Part shown: positions 25,816-34,102 of the stretch, one piece after another
How positions within the stretch are numbered: position 1 is the stretch's first letter
Layout of the letters: each line of letters starts with the position of its first letter
Source: Paracoccus sp. C2R09
GTDB lineage: Bacteria > Pseudomonadota > Alphaproteobacteria > Rhodobacterales > Rhodobacteraceae
Reading direction: 5' to 3'
DNA length: 64,000 nt
Assembly: GCF_018860625.1 (NCBI RefSeq)
Contig: NZ_JAHKQB010000023.1
Location: 1 to 64,000, forward strand
Notes under the pieces: model-generated
Told to the model about the DNA's origin: nothing
Seen by the model: only the letters and a program-made list of their open reading frames with translations
Databases searched by the model: none
Made by a program: the position numbers and the translations under genes

Positions 25816-25831
25816 ATTGTCCGGACTTACA
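25816..25831. promoter_or_regulatory. Operator copy 2 (GTCCGGAC palindrome)
   Basis: Palindromic core GTCCGGAC at 25819-25826 with a full right flank (ACTTAC). It lies between the MFS stop and the ABC operon start. Confidence 0.6.
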
Positions 25832-25836
25832 ACGAC

Positions 25837-27063
25837 CTACTTCCGTGCGGCCTGACGGAAGGACAGGACCGCACCCACAAGCCCGATCACCGAGAAGATC
25901 GCGAAGCAGAGGTCGTAGGAACCCGTAAGGTCGTAGACGAGCGCGAAGGTCGACGGACCCACGATCACCCCGATGAAGGTATAGACCAGAAGCGCCCCGG
26001 TATTCGCGCCGACCTTGCCCTTGGGCGCGGTTCGCGCCGCAGCCGCCAGGAACACGCCGTTCCATCCCGTCGCGACCCCCCCAAGCGCGACCAGCAGCAC
26101 GGCCTGCATCCATCCCGGCATGGTGCCTGCCCACCCAAGCGCGAACATGAAGCAACCCGCCAGCAGCCCGATAACCCCCAATGTGCGGAACCCGCCCAGC
26201 CGATCCGCCGCAAGCCCCCAGCTGACGCGCCCCGTCGCGCCCGCCAGCTGCAGGCCCGCGGCCACGATGCCCGCCGCGACCAGCGACCAGCCGTGATCGA
26301 CCAGCATCACCACCGTGAAGGCGGTGGCCATCAGCTGCAGCGCGGAATAGAGCCCGCCCAGCAGGGCCAGCGTCCGCAGCCGGTCGTTGCGGTACAGCTC
26401 GACCTGATCGCGCAGCGCCCGCAGCAGGGGATTGCCCTGCCCAGCCCCCCGGCGGATCGGGGTGAAGGTGAACTGCGACCAGGCCCAGGTCATCAGGACC
26501 AGGGGCACGACGGATGCCGCAAGCAGCGCATGACGCCAACCCTCGCCCCCGCCATGCATCAGCACCGCAAGCCCCGGCAACGTGACCGAGGCCACGACGG
26601 CGCCCAAGGGAACACCGGTCTGCTTGATCGAGAAGACCAGCGAATGCCGTCCCCCATGCGCGGTGCGATGCAGGATGTCGGACGATGCGGGATTGTTCAG
26701 CCCGTAGCAGATGCCGAACAGCGCCGATGCCGCGATCATCAGCAGCGGCCGCCCCGTGGCCAGCAGCATCAGACCGATCGAGAAGCCCGCCAGCTCCAGG
26801 ACGATGACGCGTTCGGCGCCGAGGGTCTCGACCACCGTGCCGGCCATCGCGGATGCGAACACGCCCGCGAAATAGATCAGGCTAATCTGGTAACCGATGT
26901 AATGCGCCCCGATCCCGAGCGAGCTTGCAACCTCGGGTGCCAGCGATGTCAGGGCCAGCACGCTCAGCGTGGCTGCGACCTGCACCAGCGTCATCATGGC
27001 CAGCGGCTTCATCCATTCGGGGCGCCCGGATATGCCGGGCTGGCTCGACACCGTATGAGTCAT
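25837..27063 (-). CDS. MFS transporter
   Basis: 408 aa, 12 predicted membrane helices, major facilitator superfamily. The helix 2-3 loop and the central loop (GAGQGNPLLRALRDQVELYRNDRL) are typical of the 6+6 arrangement. It probably imports the substrate or exports a product of the surrounding pathway. The start at 27063 is immediately downstream of operator copy 3, which would overlap its ribosome binding region, so it is expected to be tightly controlled by the divergent GntR protein. Confidence 0.88.
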   Translation of the reverse strand: MTHTVSSQPGISGRPEWMKPLAMMTLVQVAATLSVLALTSLAPEVASSLGIGAHYIGYQISLIYFAGVFASAMAGTVVETLGAERVIVLELAGFSIGLMLLATGRPLLMIAASALFGICYGLNNPASSDILHRTAHGGRHSLVFSIKQTGVPLGAVVASVTLPGLAVLMHGGGEGWRHALLAASVVPLVLMTWAWSQFTFTPIRRGAGQGNPLLRALRDQVELYRNDRLRTLALLGGLYSALQLMATAFTVVMLVDHGWSLVAAGIVAAGLQLAGATGRVSWGLAADRLGGFRTLGVIGLLAGCFMFALGWAGTMPGWMQAVLLVALGGVATGWNGVFLAAAARTAPKGKVGANTGALLVYTFIGVIVGPSTFALVYDLTGSYDLCFAIFSVIGLVGAVLSFRQAARK

Positions 27064-27069
27064 GGTTAT

Positions 27070-27083
27070 TCTGTCCGTACTGA
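27070..27083. promoter_or_regulatory. Operator copy 3 (GTCCGTAC variant)
   Basis: Core GTCCGTAC at 27073-27080, one mismatch from the GTCCGGAC palindrome, centred 13 bases upstream of the MFS start. Confidence 0.5.
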
Positions 27084-27122
27084 TCGGGCGCCATTTCGGC
27101 GAGTTGCTTCTCGTCCGCTACA

Positions 27123-27136
27123 TAAGTCCGTACAAG
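27123..27136. promoter_or_regulatory. Operator copy 4 (AAGTCCGTAC variant)
   Basis: ATAAGTCCGTAC (core 27126-27133), centred 42 bases upstream of the GntR start and 53 bases (about five helical turns) from copy 3. It suggests autoregulation. Confidence 0.55.
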
Positions 27137-27171
27137 CAAGCAACCAAAAACCCCTGGGAGGAAACCGAGGG

Positions 27172-27924
27172 ATGACCGAAATCACACGCTGCCAATCTGA
27201 AAGCACCAATACGCCGCTTTACCTGCAGATTGCGCACAAGCTGGAGCGTCAGATCGTCAGCGGCGAACGCGCCGTCGGCAGCCTGCTGCCCCCCGAGGCA
27301 GAGCTGGCCGTCCAGCTGGGCGTCAGCAGGCACACGATCAGGCAGGCCATCCAGCAGCTTCGCCAGCGCGGGATGCTGGCCGCGCGCAAGGGCGTGGGCA
27401 CGCGGGTCGAAAGCGCGCGACCGCAATGGCGCGACCGCTTCCGCGACAACAACCGCGACGACCTGTTCGAATTCGCAAGCGAGACCGAGATGTTCATCCG
27501 CGTGAAGGAACGTCGCGAGTTGCGCGGCAAGCTTGCGACCGAGATCGGCTGCAGGCCCGGGAAATCGCTGCTCTACATGGAAGGGCCGCGCCATTTCATC
27601 AACGAACCGACGCCGTTCTGCTGGAACGAGGTCTACCTGGATCCCATCGCCGAACCGGTCATCCGCGACATGGACATCCAGCGATCGTCGCTGTTTCACC
27701 TGGTCGAGGCGCATACCGGCGAACGCATCGTCGATATCCAGCAAGAGATACGCGCCGTGACGATCGCCCCCGAGATCTGCACCAAGATGGGACTGCCCCA
27801 GGATACGATCGGGCTGCGAATCACGCGCCGCTACCTGTCCTCCGGAGGTCGGCTGATGGAATACGCGATCCAGACATCCCCTGCCGACAGCTTTGCCTAT
27901 CGCACCCACATCCAAGCCGCCTGA
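27172..27924 (+). CDS. GntR-family (HutC subfamily) regulator
   Basis: 250 aa. The winged HTH spans about residues 15-80 (LYLQIAHKLERQIVSG, PEAELAVQLGVSRHTIRQAI, GMLAARKGVGTRV). The C-terminal UTRA domain ends in the usual GLRITRRYLSSGGRLMEYAI and has the ligand pocket. The ATG at 27172 follows a strong GGGAGG. Six related palindromes lie in the three intergenic regions next to it, so it most likely represses the ABC-amidase operon, the MFS gene, itself and rutA, relieved by a pathway metabolite. Confidence 0.92.
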   Translation: MTEITRCQSESTNTPLYLQIAHKLERQIVSGERAVGSLLPPEAELAVQLGVSRHTIRQAIQQLRQRGMLAARKGVGTRVESARPQWRDRFRDNNRDDLFEFASETEMFIRVKERRELRGKLATEIGCRPGKSLLYMEGPRHFINEPTPFCWNEVYLDPIAEPVIRDMDIQRSSLFHLVEAHTGERIVDIQQEIRAVTIAPEICTKMGLPQDTIGLRITRRYLSSGGRLMEYAIQTSPADSFAYRTHIQAA

Positions 27925-27967
27925 AGCGTCGCGTTGCACCCGGTTTGTGCAATTGCGGCGGTTTTGC

Positions 27968-27982
27968 GTAAGTCCGGACATG
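27968..27982. promoter_or_regulatory. Operator copy 5 (TAAGTCCGGAC)
   Basis: TAAGTCCGGACATG; core GTCCGGAC at 27972-27979, 91 bases upstream of the rutA ATG. Confidence 0.6.
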
Positions 27983-28024
27983 CCACGCACATTGCGCACT
28001 GGACCGCTTCGGAACCCCTCCTGC

Positions 28025-28038
28025 TAAGTTCGGACTTA
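28025..28038. promoter_or_regulatory. Operator copy 6 (TAAGTTCGGACTTA)
   Basis: Near-perfect 14-bp palindrome with one central C/T mismatch, centred 35 bases upstream of the rutA start and 56 bases from copy 5, about where RNA polymerase would bind. Confidence 0.65.
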
Positions 28039-28066
28039 TGACGCAACCTTGCAGGAGGCCCGCACC

Positions 28067-29146
28067 ATGGACATGGGCGTTTTCATTCCGATCGGGAACA
28101 ACGGCTGGCTGATTTCCGAAGCCGCACCGCAATACAAACCCAGCTTCGAACTGAACAAGCAGATCGTCCAGAAGGCCGAGGGCTATGGCCTGGAATTCGC
28201 GCTGTCGATGATCAAGCTGCGTGGTTTCGGTGGCAAGACAGAGTTCTGGGACCACAATCTCGAAAGCTTCACGCTGATGGCGGGCCTGGCGGCGGTCACC
28301 ACGAAGATCAAGCTGTTCGCGTCCAGCGCGGTGCTGACCCTGCCCCCGGCGATCGCCGCACGGATGGCCAGCACCGTGTCCTCGATCGCGCCGGGCCGCT
28401 TCGGCGTCAATATCGTGACGGGCTGGGCCGAGGCGGAATACAGCCAGATGGGCATCTGGCCCGGCGACGAATATTTCGGCTACCGCTACTCCTATGCCGC
28501 CGAATACGTGAATGTCATGAACGAGTTGTGGGCGAAAGGTTCATCCGATTTCAAGGGTCAGCATTTCGAGATGACCGACTGCAAGCTGTCTCCTCCCCCC
28601 GAGGGGAAGGTCGAGATCGTCGCGGCCGGACAATCGCCCAAGGGCATGAAATTCGCGGCCGAGCATGCGGATTACAACTTCATCATGGGTCAGGGCGTCA
28701 ACACGCCCCAGGCGGTCGCGCCCATCTGCGGACGGCTGGCAGAGGCCGCGAAGGAATCCGGGCGCGATGTGGGGGCCTATTGCCTGTTCATGATCATCGC
28801 GGACGATACCGACGAGGCGGCCGAGGCGACCTGGCAGAAGTACAAGGACCATGTCGATGCCGATGCGCTGGCATGGATGGCCGATCAGGGCAGCAAGGAC
28901 GACGCGGCAGATGCCAGCTCGACCGCCAAGCATATCAACCTTCCCGAAGGTGCGGTGAACTTCAACATGGGAACCCTGGTCGGCTCTCATGCCAAGGTCG
29001 CTGCCATGCTGGATGAAGCGACCCAAATGGAGGGCGTGAAGGGCATCATGATGGTCTTCGACGATTTCCTCGAAGGGCTCGACAAGTACGGCCAGAAGAT
29101 CCAGCCGCTGATGAAGTCGCGCCAGCCGGTCGAAGTCGCCGCCTGA
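28067..29146 (+). CDS. rutA: RutA-type flavin-dependent monooxygenase
   Basis: 359-aa luciferase-fold protein closely resembling E. coli RutA, which uses FMNH2 and O2 to open the uracil ring. Shared blocks: [67 protein letters not shown] and [15 protein letters not shown] ending [20 protein letters not shown]. The start at 28067 has a perfect AGGAGG 8 bases upstream. Unlike enteric rut operons, no rutC-G neighbours exist; an N-carbamoylsarcosine-amidase-like gene follows. It may therefore act on uracil or on another N-heterocycle. No flavin reductase is visible in the window. Confidence 0.9.
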   Translation: MDMGVFIPIGNNGWLISEAAPQYKPSFELNKQIVQKAEGYGLEFALSMIKLRGFGGKTEFWDHNLESFTLMAGLAAVTTKIKLFASSAVLTLPPAIAARMASTVSSIAPGRFGVNIVTGWAEAEYSQMGIWPGDEYFGYRYSYAAEYVNVMNELWAKGSSDFKGQHFEMTDCKLSPPPEGKVEIVAAGQSPKGMKFAAEHADYNFIMGQGVNTPQAVAPICGRLAEAAKESGRDVGAYCLFMIIADDTDEAAEATWQKYKDHVDADALAWMADQGSKDDAADASSTAKHINLPEGAVNFNMGTLVGSHAKVAAMLDEATQMEGVKGIMMVFDDFLEGLDKYGQKIQPLMKSRQPVEVAA

Positions 29147-29163
29147 GACCCGACACAGCCGAA

Positions 29164-29192
29164 GGGCCGCGACCCGGGTCGCGGCCCCTTTT
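29164..29192 (+). terminator. Strong terminator-like hairpin between rutA and the hydrolase
   Basis: A perfect 24-base palindrome (GGGCCGCGACCC at 29164-29175 and GGGTCGCGGCCC at 29176-29187) is followed by CTTTT. It lies 18 bases after the rutA stop and just before the next ribosome binding site, so it probably reduces read-through into the hydrolase or stabilises rutA mRNA. Confidence 0.65.
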
Positions 29193-29213
29193 CCGTCCCG
29201 CAGGAGAATTCGA

Positions 29214-29849
29214 ATGACAGATCGAGACAGCAATTACGCCGGGGTCTACGACCGCCGGGTGGGCTTCGGTCAGCGCCCCGCATTGCTGATGATCGATTTC
29301 GCCCACGCCTATTACGACCCGGATTGCCCGCTTTACGGCGGCGAGGGCTGCCGATCCGCGCTGGCAGCAGCGCTGGAGCTGCGCCGCGCCGCCAGGGCTG
29401 CGGATATCCCGGTCATCCTGACGCGCGTCAGCTATCACCCTTCGGGGCGGGATGGGGGACGGTTCTTCGAAAAGGCCGCCCCGCTCGAGGCATTCCTGCC
29501 CGGTCGGGCGACGGCGGAATTCGCCGAAGGCCTGCTGCCCCACGCGGACGAGATCGTCGTGACCAAGCAGTACCCCTCGGCGTTCTTCGGAACCTCGCTT
29601 GCACCGATGCTGACATCGATGGGCTGCGACAGCGTGCTGCTGAGCGGACTGACCACATCGGGCTGCGTGCGCGCCAGCTGCGTCGATGCCATGAGCCATG
29701 GCTTCCGGACGCTGGTGGTTGCCGATGCCTGCGGCGACAGGCATTCCGCCCCGCACGAGGCGAACCTGTTCGACATGAACGCAAAATACGCCGACGTGGT
29801 CAGCCTGCCGGACACACTGACCCATCTTGCAGGTCGCAAGGCGGCGTAA
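29214..29849 (+). CDS. Isochorismatase-fold hydrolase, N-carbamoylsarcosine-amidase-like
   Basis: 211 aa. The cysteine-hydrolase triad is D28 (LLMIDFAHAY), K118 (VVTKQYPSAFFGTSLA) and C151 (LTTSGCVRASCVDAM, with the preceding cis-peptide). NYAGVYDRRVGFGQRPALLMI and the HEANLFDMNAKYADVV ending match N-carbamoylsarcosine amidohydrolase, which splits a ureido group to ammonia and CO2. It probably replaces RutB, which has the same fold, by hydrolysing the ring-opened ureido or amide product of the RutA homologue. A strong ribosome binding site (CAGGAGA) precedes it. Confidence 0.88.
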   Translation: MTDRDSNYAGVYDRRVGFGQRPALLMIDFAHAYYDPDCPLYGGEGCRSALAAALELRRAARAADIPVILTRVSYHPSGRDGGRFFEKAAPLEAFLPGRATAEFAEGLLPHADEIVVTKQYPSAFFGTSLAPMLTSMGCDSVLLSGLTTSGCVRASCVDAMSHGFRTLVVADACGDRHSAPHEANLFDMNAKYADVVSLPDTLTHLAGRKAA

Positions 29850-29876
29850 GGGCCGCCCCCGCCGGGGGGGCCTTAG
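29847..29876. terminator. Bidirectional hairpin between convergent hydrolase and fmdB
   Basis: Imperfect hairpin from TAAGGGCC to GGCCTTA with C- and G-runs in the stem. It spans the 23-bp gap between two convergent stops. Confidence 0.5.
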
Positions 29877-30205
29877 TGAGAGATCATCCAGGGCCGCGTC
29901 CCCATCAGCGATTTCGAACCGTCGGGGCGGTGCAGCGTGCGGCTGGCCTTCTTCTTGCCGCCCGAACAGCAGCCGCAGCCCGGCCCGTGGCTGCTGAGTC
30001 GCTTCGGGCTGTCGGCGCTGCGTTCATTCGTGGCAAAGGCCGTGCGCCTGCCGGAATCCATGTTTGCAAGCCGCGGCGCGGTCAGCATGACGCGCGGCGC
30101 GGCATTCGCGCAGGCCGGACAGGCGCAGGGATCGGCGAATGCGGACATCGGGGCCAGCGCCTCGAACGGGCCGCAATCGGGGCAGGCATAATCATAGACG
30201 GGCAT
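29873..30205 (-). CDS. fmdB: FmdB-family zinc-ribbon protein
   Basis: 110 aa, small zinc ribbon. The N-terminal MPVYDYACPDCGPFE gives C8-x2-C11, and CPACANAA supplies C29-x2-C32. A second cysteine cluster (GCGCC) and a KKK stretch follow. FmdB proteins accompany formamidase genes and are thought to regulate amide induction. It lies directly downstream of fmdA with a hairpin between. This member has a longer C-terminal tail than usual (about 60-80 aa). Confidence 0.88.
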   Translation of the reverse strand: MPVYDYACPDCGPFEALAPMSAFADPCACPACANAAPRVMLTAPRLANMDSGRRTAFATNERSADSPKRLSSHGPGCGCCSGGKKKASRTLHRPDGSKSLMGTRPWMISH

Positions 30206-30235
30206 GGGTCATCCTTTGGCCGGGTTGCTTGAGAT

Positions 30236-30263
30236 GGGGCCGCGCGTTCGCCCGCGCGGCCCC
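30236..30263 (-). terminator. Hairpin between fmdA and fmdB
   Basis: Perfect 11-bp inverted repeat (GGGGCCGCGCG at 30236-30246, CGCGCGGCCCC at 30253-30263), six-base loop, 6 bases after the fmdA stop. No T-run; likely partial termination or mRNA stabilisation. Confidence 0.5.
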
Positions 30264-30269
30264 GGTCTG

Positions 30270-31505
30270 TTACAGATCGGGCGCGATGGGCATGTCGACC
30301 GAACCGTCCACCAGCTTCGTCGGACCGTCGACCGAGGGCATAAGGGCAGATCCGTTCTCGAAGATGTCGGTCGGCAGCCACAGGGTCGCGCAGGCGTTCG
30401 GCACATCGACCACCCCCGAGATATGCCCCTGCACCGGGGCCGTTCCCAGGATCGAATAGCCCTGCGCACCGGAATAGCCGAACTTCTTCAGATACTCGAT
30501 CGCGTTCAGGCAGGCCTGGCGATAGGCGACATGCACGTCCAGATAGTGCTGCTTGCCGCCCTCGTCGACGCTGATGCCTTCGAAGATCAGGAAGTCGTCG
30601 TATTTGGGCACGATGGGCGAGGGGCGGAAGATCGGGTTCTTGATGGCGTATTTCTCCATCCCGCCCTTGATCAGGCTGACGCGGATGTGCAGCCAGCCGG
30701 CCATCTCGATCGCGCCGCAGAAGGTGATCTCGCCGTCGCCCTGGCTGAAGTGCAGATCGCCCATCGAGAGGCCCGCACCGTCGACATAGACCGGGAAGTA
30801 GATCTTCGACCCGCGGCTGAGGTCCTTGATGTCGCAATTGCCGCCGTGTTCGCGCGGGGGCACGGTGCGCGCGCCCTCGGCTGCGGCCTTGTCGCGGGCC
30901 TCGCCCTTCAGCTTGCCCATATGCGCCGATTGCGTGGTGGGCAGGTTCGCAAGCCCCGGCACGCGGTTCGGGTCGGTGGCCACCAGCCCCTTTTCACGCT
31001 CGTTCCACATGTCCAGCATCTTGCGGTCGGGCAGGCAGCCGATCAGGCCCGGATGGATCAGGCCCGCATAGCGCACGCCGGGGATGTGGCGAGATTTGGT
31101 GAACATCCCCTCGAAGTCCCAGATCGACTTCTGCGCGTCGGGGAAGTGATCGGTCAGGAAGCCGCCGCCGTTCTGCTTGGAAAAGAAGCCGTTGAAGCCC
31201 CAGTTCATCTCCTCCTTGGCGCCGATGTCCAGGATGTCGACGACCAGCAGGTCGCCCGGCTCGGCGCCCTTCACGCCGATGGGACCGGACAGGTAATGGA
31301 CCTGTTCCAGTTCCACGTCGCGCACGTCGGATGCGTCGTCGTTGTTGCCGATCTGCCCGCCGGTCCAGTCGTAGGTCTCGACCTTGAAGTCGTCGCCCGG
31401 TTCGACCCAGCAGGCCATCGGGATGTCGCAATGCCAGCGGTTGTGAACGGCCTCGTTCGTATGGGGGCTTTCGCTCAGGTTTACGGAAATCAGCGTGTCG
31501 GCCAT
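30270..31505 (-). CDS. fmdA: Formamidase
   Basis: 411-aa FmdA/AmdA-type formamidase (EC 3.5.1.49), formamide to formate and ammonia, zinc-dependent. Seen: VHNRWHCDIPMACWVEPGDD, LVVDILDIG, FPDAQKSIWDFEG, RYAGLIHPGLIGC, REHGGNCDIKDLSRGSKIYF, DLHFSQGDGEITFCGAIEM and the C-terminal PNACATLWLPTDIF. Length fits the family (about 410). It follows the five amide-transporter genes in one operon, the FmdDEF-FmdA arrangement known from methylotrophs. It could take formamide released by the rutA-linked pathway (inference). Confidence 0.95.
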   Translation of the reverse strand: MADTLISVNLSESPHTNEAVHNRWHCDIPMACWVEPGDDFKVETYDWTGGQIGNNDDASDVRDVELEQVHYLSGPIGVKGAEPGDLLVVDILDIGAKEEMNWGFNGFFSKQNGGGFLTDHFPDAQKSIWDFEGMFTKSRHIPGVRYAGLIHPGLIGCLPDRKMLDMWNEREKGLVATDPNRVPGLANLPTTQSAHMGKLKGEARDKAAAEGARTVPPREHGGNCDIKDLSRGSKIYFPVYVDGAGLSMGDLHFSQGDGEITFCGAIEMAGWLHIRVSLIKGGMEKYAIKNPIFRPSPIVPKYDDFLIFEGISVDEGGKQHYLDVHVAYRQACLNAIEYLKKFGYSGAQGYSILGTAPVQGHISGVVDVPNACATLWLPTDIFENGSALMPSVDGPTKLVDGSVDMPIAPDL

Positions 31506-31529
31506 TGCGGGCCTCCTTCTCTTGCTGGT

Positions 31530-32219
31530 TCAGACGGAAAGGAATTTCGAAACATGCGCCTCGTCGACGCCCGCACGGGGGCTGTCATGGACGAAGGCGC
31601 CCTTCTCCAGCACCATCACGCGGTCGGCCACGTCCAGCGCAAAGCTGAGCACCTGTTCCGAGACGATGATGGTCAACCCGCGTTCATCGCGGATGCGGCG
31701 CAGGGTCCGGGCCATCTCGCGGATGATCGAGGGCTGGATGCCTTCGGTCGGCTCGTCCAGCAGCAGGACCTTGGGATCGGACGCCAGCGCGCGCGCGATG
31801 GCAAGCTGCTGCTGCTGACCGCCCGACAGGTTGCCGCCGCGCCGGTGCTTCATCTCGACCAGGACGGGAAACAGCTCGTAGATGTCGGCGGGAACGGCCT
31901 TCTTGCCGGTGACGGTCAGACCGGTCTCGACATTTTCCTCGACCGTCATGGCGGAAAAGATCTGCCGGCCCTGCGGGACATAGGCCAGCCCCCCTGCGAC
32001 GCGGGCATGCGATTTCAGGCCCGCCATCTGTCGGTCCCCCACCGTGATCGTCCCCCCGGTCGCGGGCACGATGCCCATCAGCGACTTCATCAGCGTGGTC
32101 TTGCCCATGCCGTTGCGGCCCATGATCGCGACGATCTCGCCCTTGGGGACCCGAAGGTCGAGGCCGTGCAGCACCTCGGATTCGCCATAGCCCGAGGTCA
32201 GTTTCTCGATGGTCAGCAT
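31530..32219 (-). CDS. urtE: Amide/urea ABC transporter ATPase (UrtE/LivF type)
   Basis: 229 aa: Walker A GRNGMGKTT, signature LSGGQQQQLAIARAL, Walker B VLLLDEPTEGI with the H-loop replaced by SEQ (LTIIVSEQVLSFAL), a known UrtE feature. The ATG at 32219 follows GAGGAG; a longer upstream frame overlaps urtD. It partners the UrtD ATPase and the two permeases upstream. Substrate (urea or short-chain amides) inferred from fmdA. Confidence 0.92.
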   Translation of the reverse strand: MLTIEKLTSGYGESEVLHGLDLRVPKGEIVAIMGRNGMGKTTLMKSLMGIVPATGGTITVGDRQMAGLKSHARVAGGLAYVPQGRQIFSAMTVEENVETGLTVTGKKAVPADIYELFPVLVEMKHRRGGNLSGGQQQQLAIARALASDPKVLLLDEPTEGIQPSIIREMARTLRRIRDERGLTIIVSEQVLSFALDVADRVMVLEKGAFVHDSPRAGVDEAHVSKFLSV

Positions 32220-32229
32220 CACATGCTCC

Positions 32230-32973
32230 TCAGTGGCCCAGATAGACTTCGACGACCTTGGGGTCGGCCTGCACATGGGCCATCGACCCTTCCGACAGGC
32301 GCTTGCCCTGGTGCATCACGGTCACGCGCGTCGCGATGTCGGCGACGAAGCCCATGTCATGTTCGATCACGATGACCGCGCGGTCCTGGATGATCCGGTT
32401 CAGCAGTTCGGCCGTCTTCTTGCGTTCGGCGACCGACATGCCCGCGACGGGTTCGTCCAGCATCATCAGCTGCGGGTCTTGGATCAGCAGCATCCCGATC
32501 TCCAGCCACTGCTTCTGACCATGGCTGAGGATGGCGGCGCGTTCCTGCAGCATGTCGCCAAGGAAGATCGTCTCGGCCACCTCGCGGATGCGGGCATCCA
32601 CATCGCCGTCGCGGCGGAAGGTCAGCGCCCCGAAGACGGTGTGCCCGCGCGGATAGCTGATTTCCAGGTTCTCGAAGACGGTCAGATCCTCGTAGACGGA
32701 AGGGGTCTGGAACTTGCGTCCGACGCCCGCATGGACGATCTGGTCCTCACGCATGCGGGTCAGTTCCGATCCCTTGAACTCAATCGATCCGGCAGTGGCC
32801 CGGGTCCGCCCGCAGATCAGGTCCAGGACCGTCGTCTTACCCGCCCCGTTCGGTCCGATGATGACGCGGCATTCGTTCGGCTCGACATAGAAGCTGAGAC
32901 CGTCCACCGCCTTGAACCCGTCGAAGGACACGGTCAGATCCTCGACCGTCAGGATGAAGTTCGGGTTTTCCAT
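32230..32973 (-). CDS. urtD: Amide/urea ABC transporter ATPase (UrtD/LivG type)
   Basis: 247 aa: Walker A GPNGAGKTT, the UrtD-specific signature LSHGQKQWLEIGM in place of LSGGQ, Walker B LMMLDEPVAGMS and H-loop VIEHDM. That SHGQKQWLEI variant is diagnostic for the UrtD/FmdE subfamily. It lies 9 bases downstream of urtC and 10 bases upstream of urtE in the same operon. Confidence 0.94.
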   Translation of the reverse strand: MENPNFILTVEDLTVSFDGFKAVDGLSFYVEPNECRVIIGPNGAGKTTVLDLICGRTRATAGSIEFKGSELTRMREDQIVHAGVGRKFQTPSVYEDLTVFENLEISYPRGHTVFGALTFRRDGDVDARIREVAETIFLGDMLQERAAILSHGQKQWLEIGMLLIQDPQLMMLDEPVAGMSVAERKKTAELLNRIIQDRAVIVIEHDMGFVADIATRVTVMHQGKRLSEGSMAHVQADPKVVEVYLGH

Positions 32974-32982
32974 GGTGACGCC

Positions 32983-34092
32983 TTATTCTGCCGGTTGCGG
33001 GGTGGTGGCGGGCGCGGCGCGCCCGATGCGAAGACGCGGCTTGATGTAGTCGTCGAACAACCCGGCAAGTCCGTTGGGAAAGGCCATGACCACGGCGATG
33101 AACAGCGCCCCCAGTCCGAACAGCCACAGTTCGGGGAAGCTTTCCGAGAATGTGGTCTTGGCCCAGTTGACCAGCAGCGCCCCGTAGACCGCCCCCATCA
33201 GCGAATGACGCCCGCCGACCGCGCAGAAGATCACCATCTCGATCGAGGGAACGATGCCCACGATGGTGGGCGACATGAAGCCGACCTGCAGGGTGAACAT
33301 CGCGCCCCCGACGGATGCCATCATCGCGCCGACGCAGAAAATGAAGATCTTGAAGCTGGCCACGTCGTAGCCCGAGAAGCGGACCCGGTCCTCGGCGTCG
33401 CGCATGGCCACCAGGACGCGGCCGAACTTCGACTTGCGGATCGCCATCGCGACCAGCAGGCAGACGAACAGCAAGACGCCGTTCACGAAGTAGAGCGTGG
33501 TCTTGGCCCCGTCGGGCCGGATGTCCCAACCCATCAGCGTCCGCAGGTCGGTGATGCCGTTGACCCCGCCGGTATAGCCCTGCTGGCCCACGATCAGGAT
33601 CGTGGCAATGGCTGCGATGGCCTGGGTGATGATCGCGAAATAGACTCCGCTGACCCGGCGACGGAACATCGCATAGCCGATGACGAAGGCGAATGCCGCA
33701 GGCACGACGAAGATCGCGACGAGGGTGAAGGCGAAGCTGTTGAAGGGCTGCCACCAGATCGGCAGCGCCGAGATCTGGTTCCAGTCCATGAAGTCCGGGA
33801 TGCCCGGGGTGGACTGGATCGCCGTGGCCTCGGGGGTCGATGCCTCGAGCTTGAGGAACATCGCCATGCAATAGCCCCCCAGCCCGAAGAAGACCCCCTG
33901 CCCCAGGCTGAGGATGCCCCCCGCCCCCCAGCACAGCACCAGCCCGATCGCCACGAAGGCATAGGTCAGGTATTTGCCGAACAGGTTCAGGCGGAAATCG
34001 TCCAGCATCACCGGGAAGACCACGAAGATGATCAGGGCGAGGATGACGAGGCCCACGGCCTCGTCGCGCTTCAGAAACGAAGTCTTGGTCAT
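32983..34092 (-). CDS. urtC: Amide/urea ABC transporter permease (UrtC/LivM type)
   Basis: 369 aa, about 10 membrane helices. Family markers GLVLCWGAGGILSLGQGVFFGLGGY, GVYFAIITQAIAAIATILIV and VRFSGYDVASFKIFIFCVGAM match UrtC. The N-terminal cytoplasmic SFLKRDEAVGL is short. Transcribed with urtB 10 bases upstream. Confidence 0.93.
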   Translation of the reverse strand: MTKTSFLKRDEAVGLVILALIIFVVFPVMLDDFRLNLFGKYLTYAFVAIGLVLCWGAGGILSLGQGVFFGLGGYCMAMFLKLEASTPEATAIQSTPGIPDFMDWNQISALPIWWQPFNSFAFTLVAIFVVPAAFAFVIGYAMFRRRVSGVYFAIITQAIAAIATILIVGQQGYTGGVNGITDLRTLMGWDIRPDGAKTTLYFVNGVLLFVCLLVAMAIRKSKFGRVLVAMRDAEDRVRFSGYDVASFKIFIFCVGAMMASVGGAMFTLQVGFMSPTIVGIVPSIEMVIFCAVGGRHSLMGAVYGALLVNWAKTTFSESFPELWLFGLGALFIAVVMAFPNGLAGLFDDYIKPRLRIGRAAPATTPQPAE

Positions 34093-34102
34093 CGTCCGGT
34101 CC

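Noticed and set aside
27100..29900. A complete rut (uracil) operon
   Set aside because: Only a rutA-like gene and an isochorismatase-fold gene are present. No RutC, RutD, RutE, RutF or RutG homologue was found next to them in either direction.
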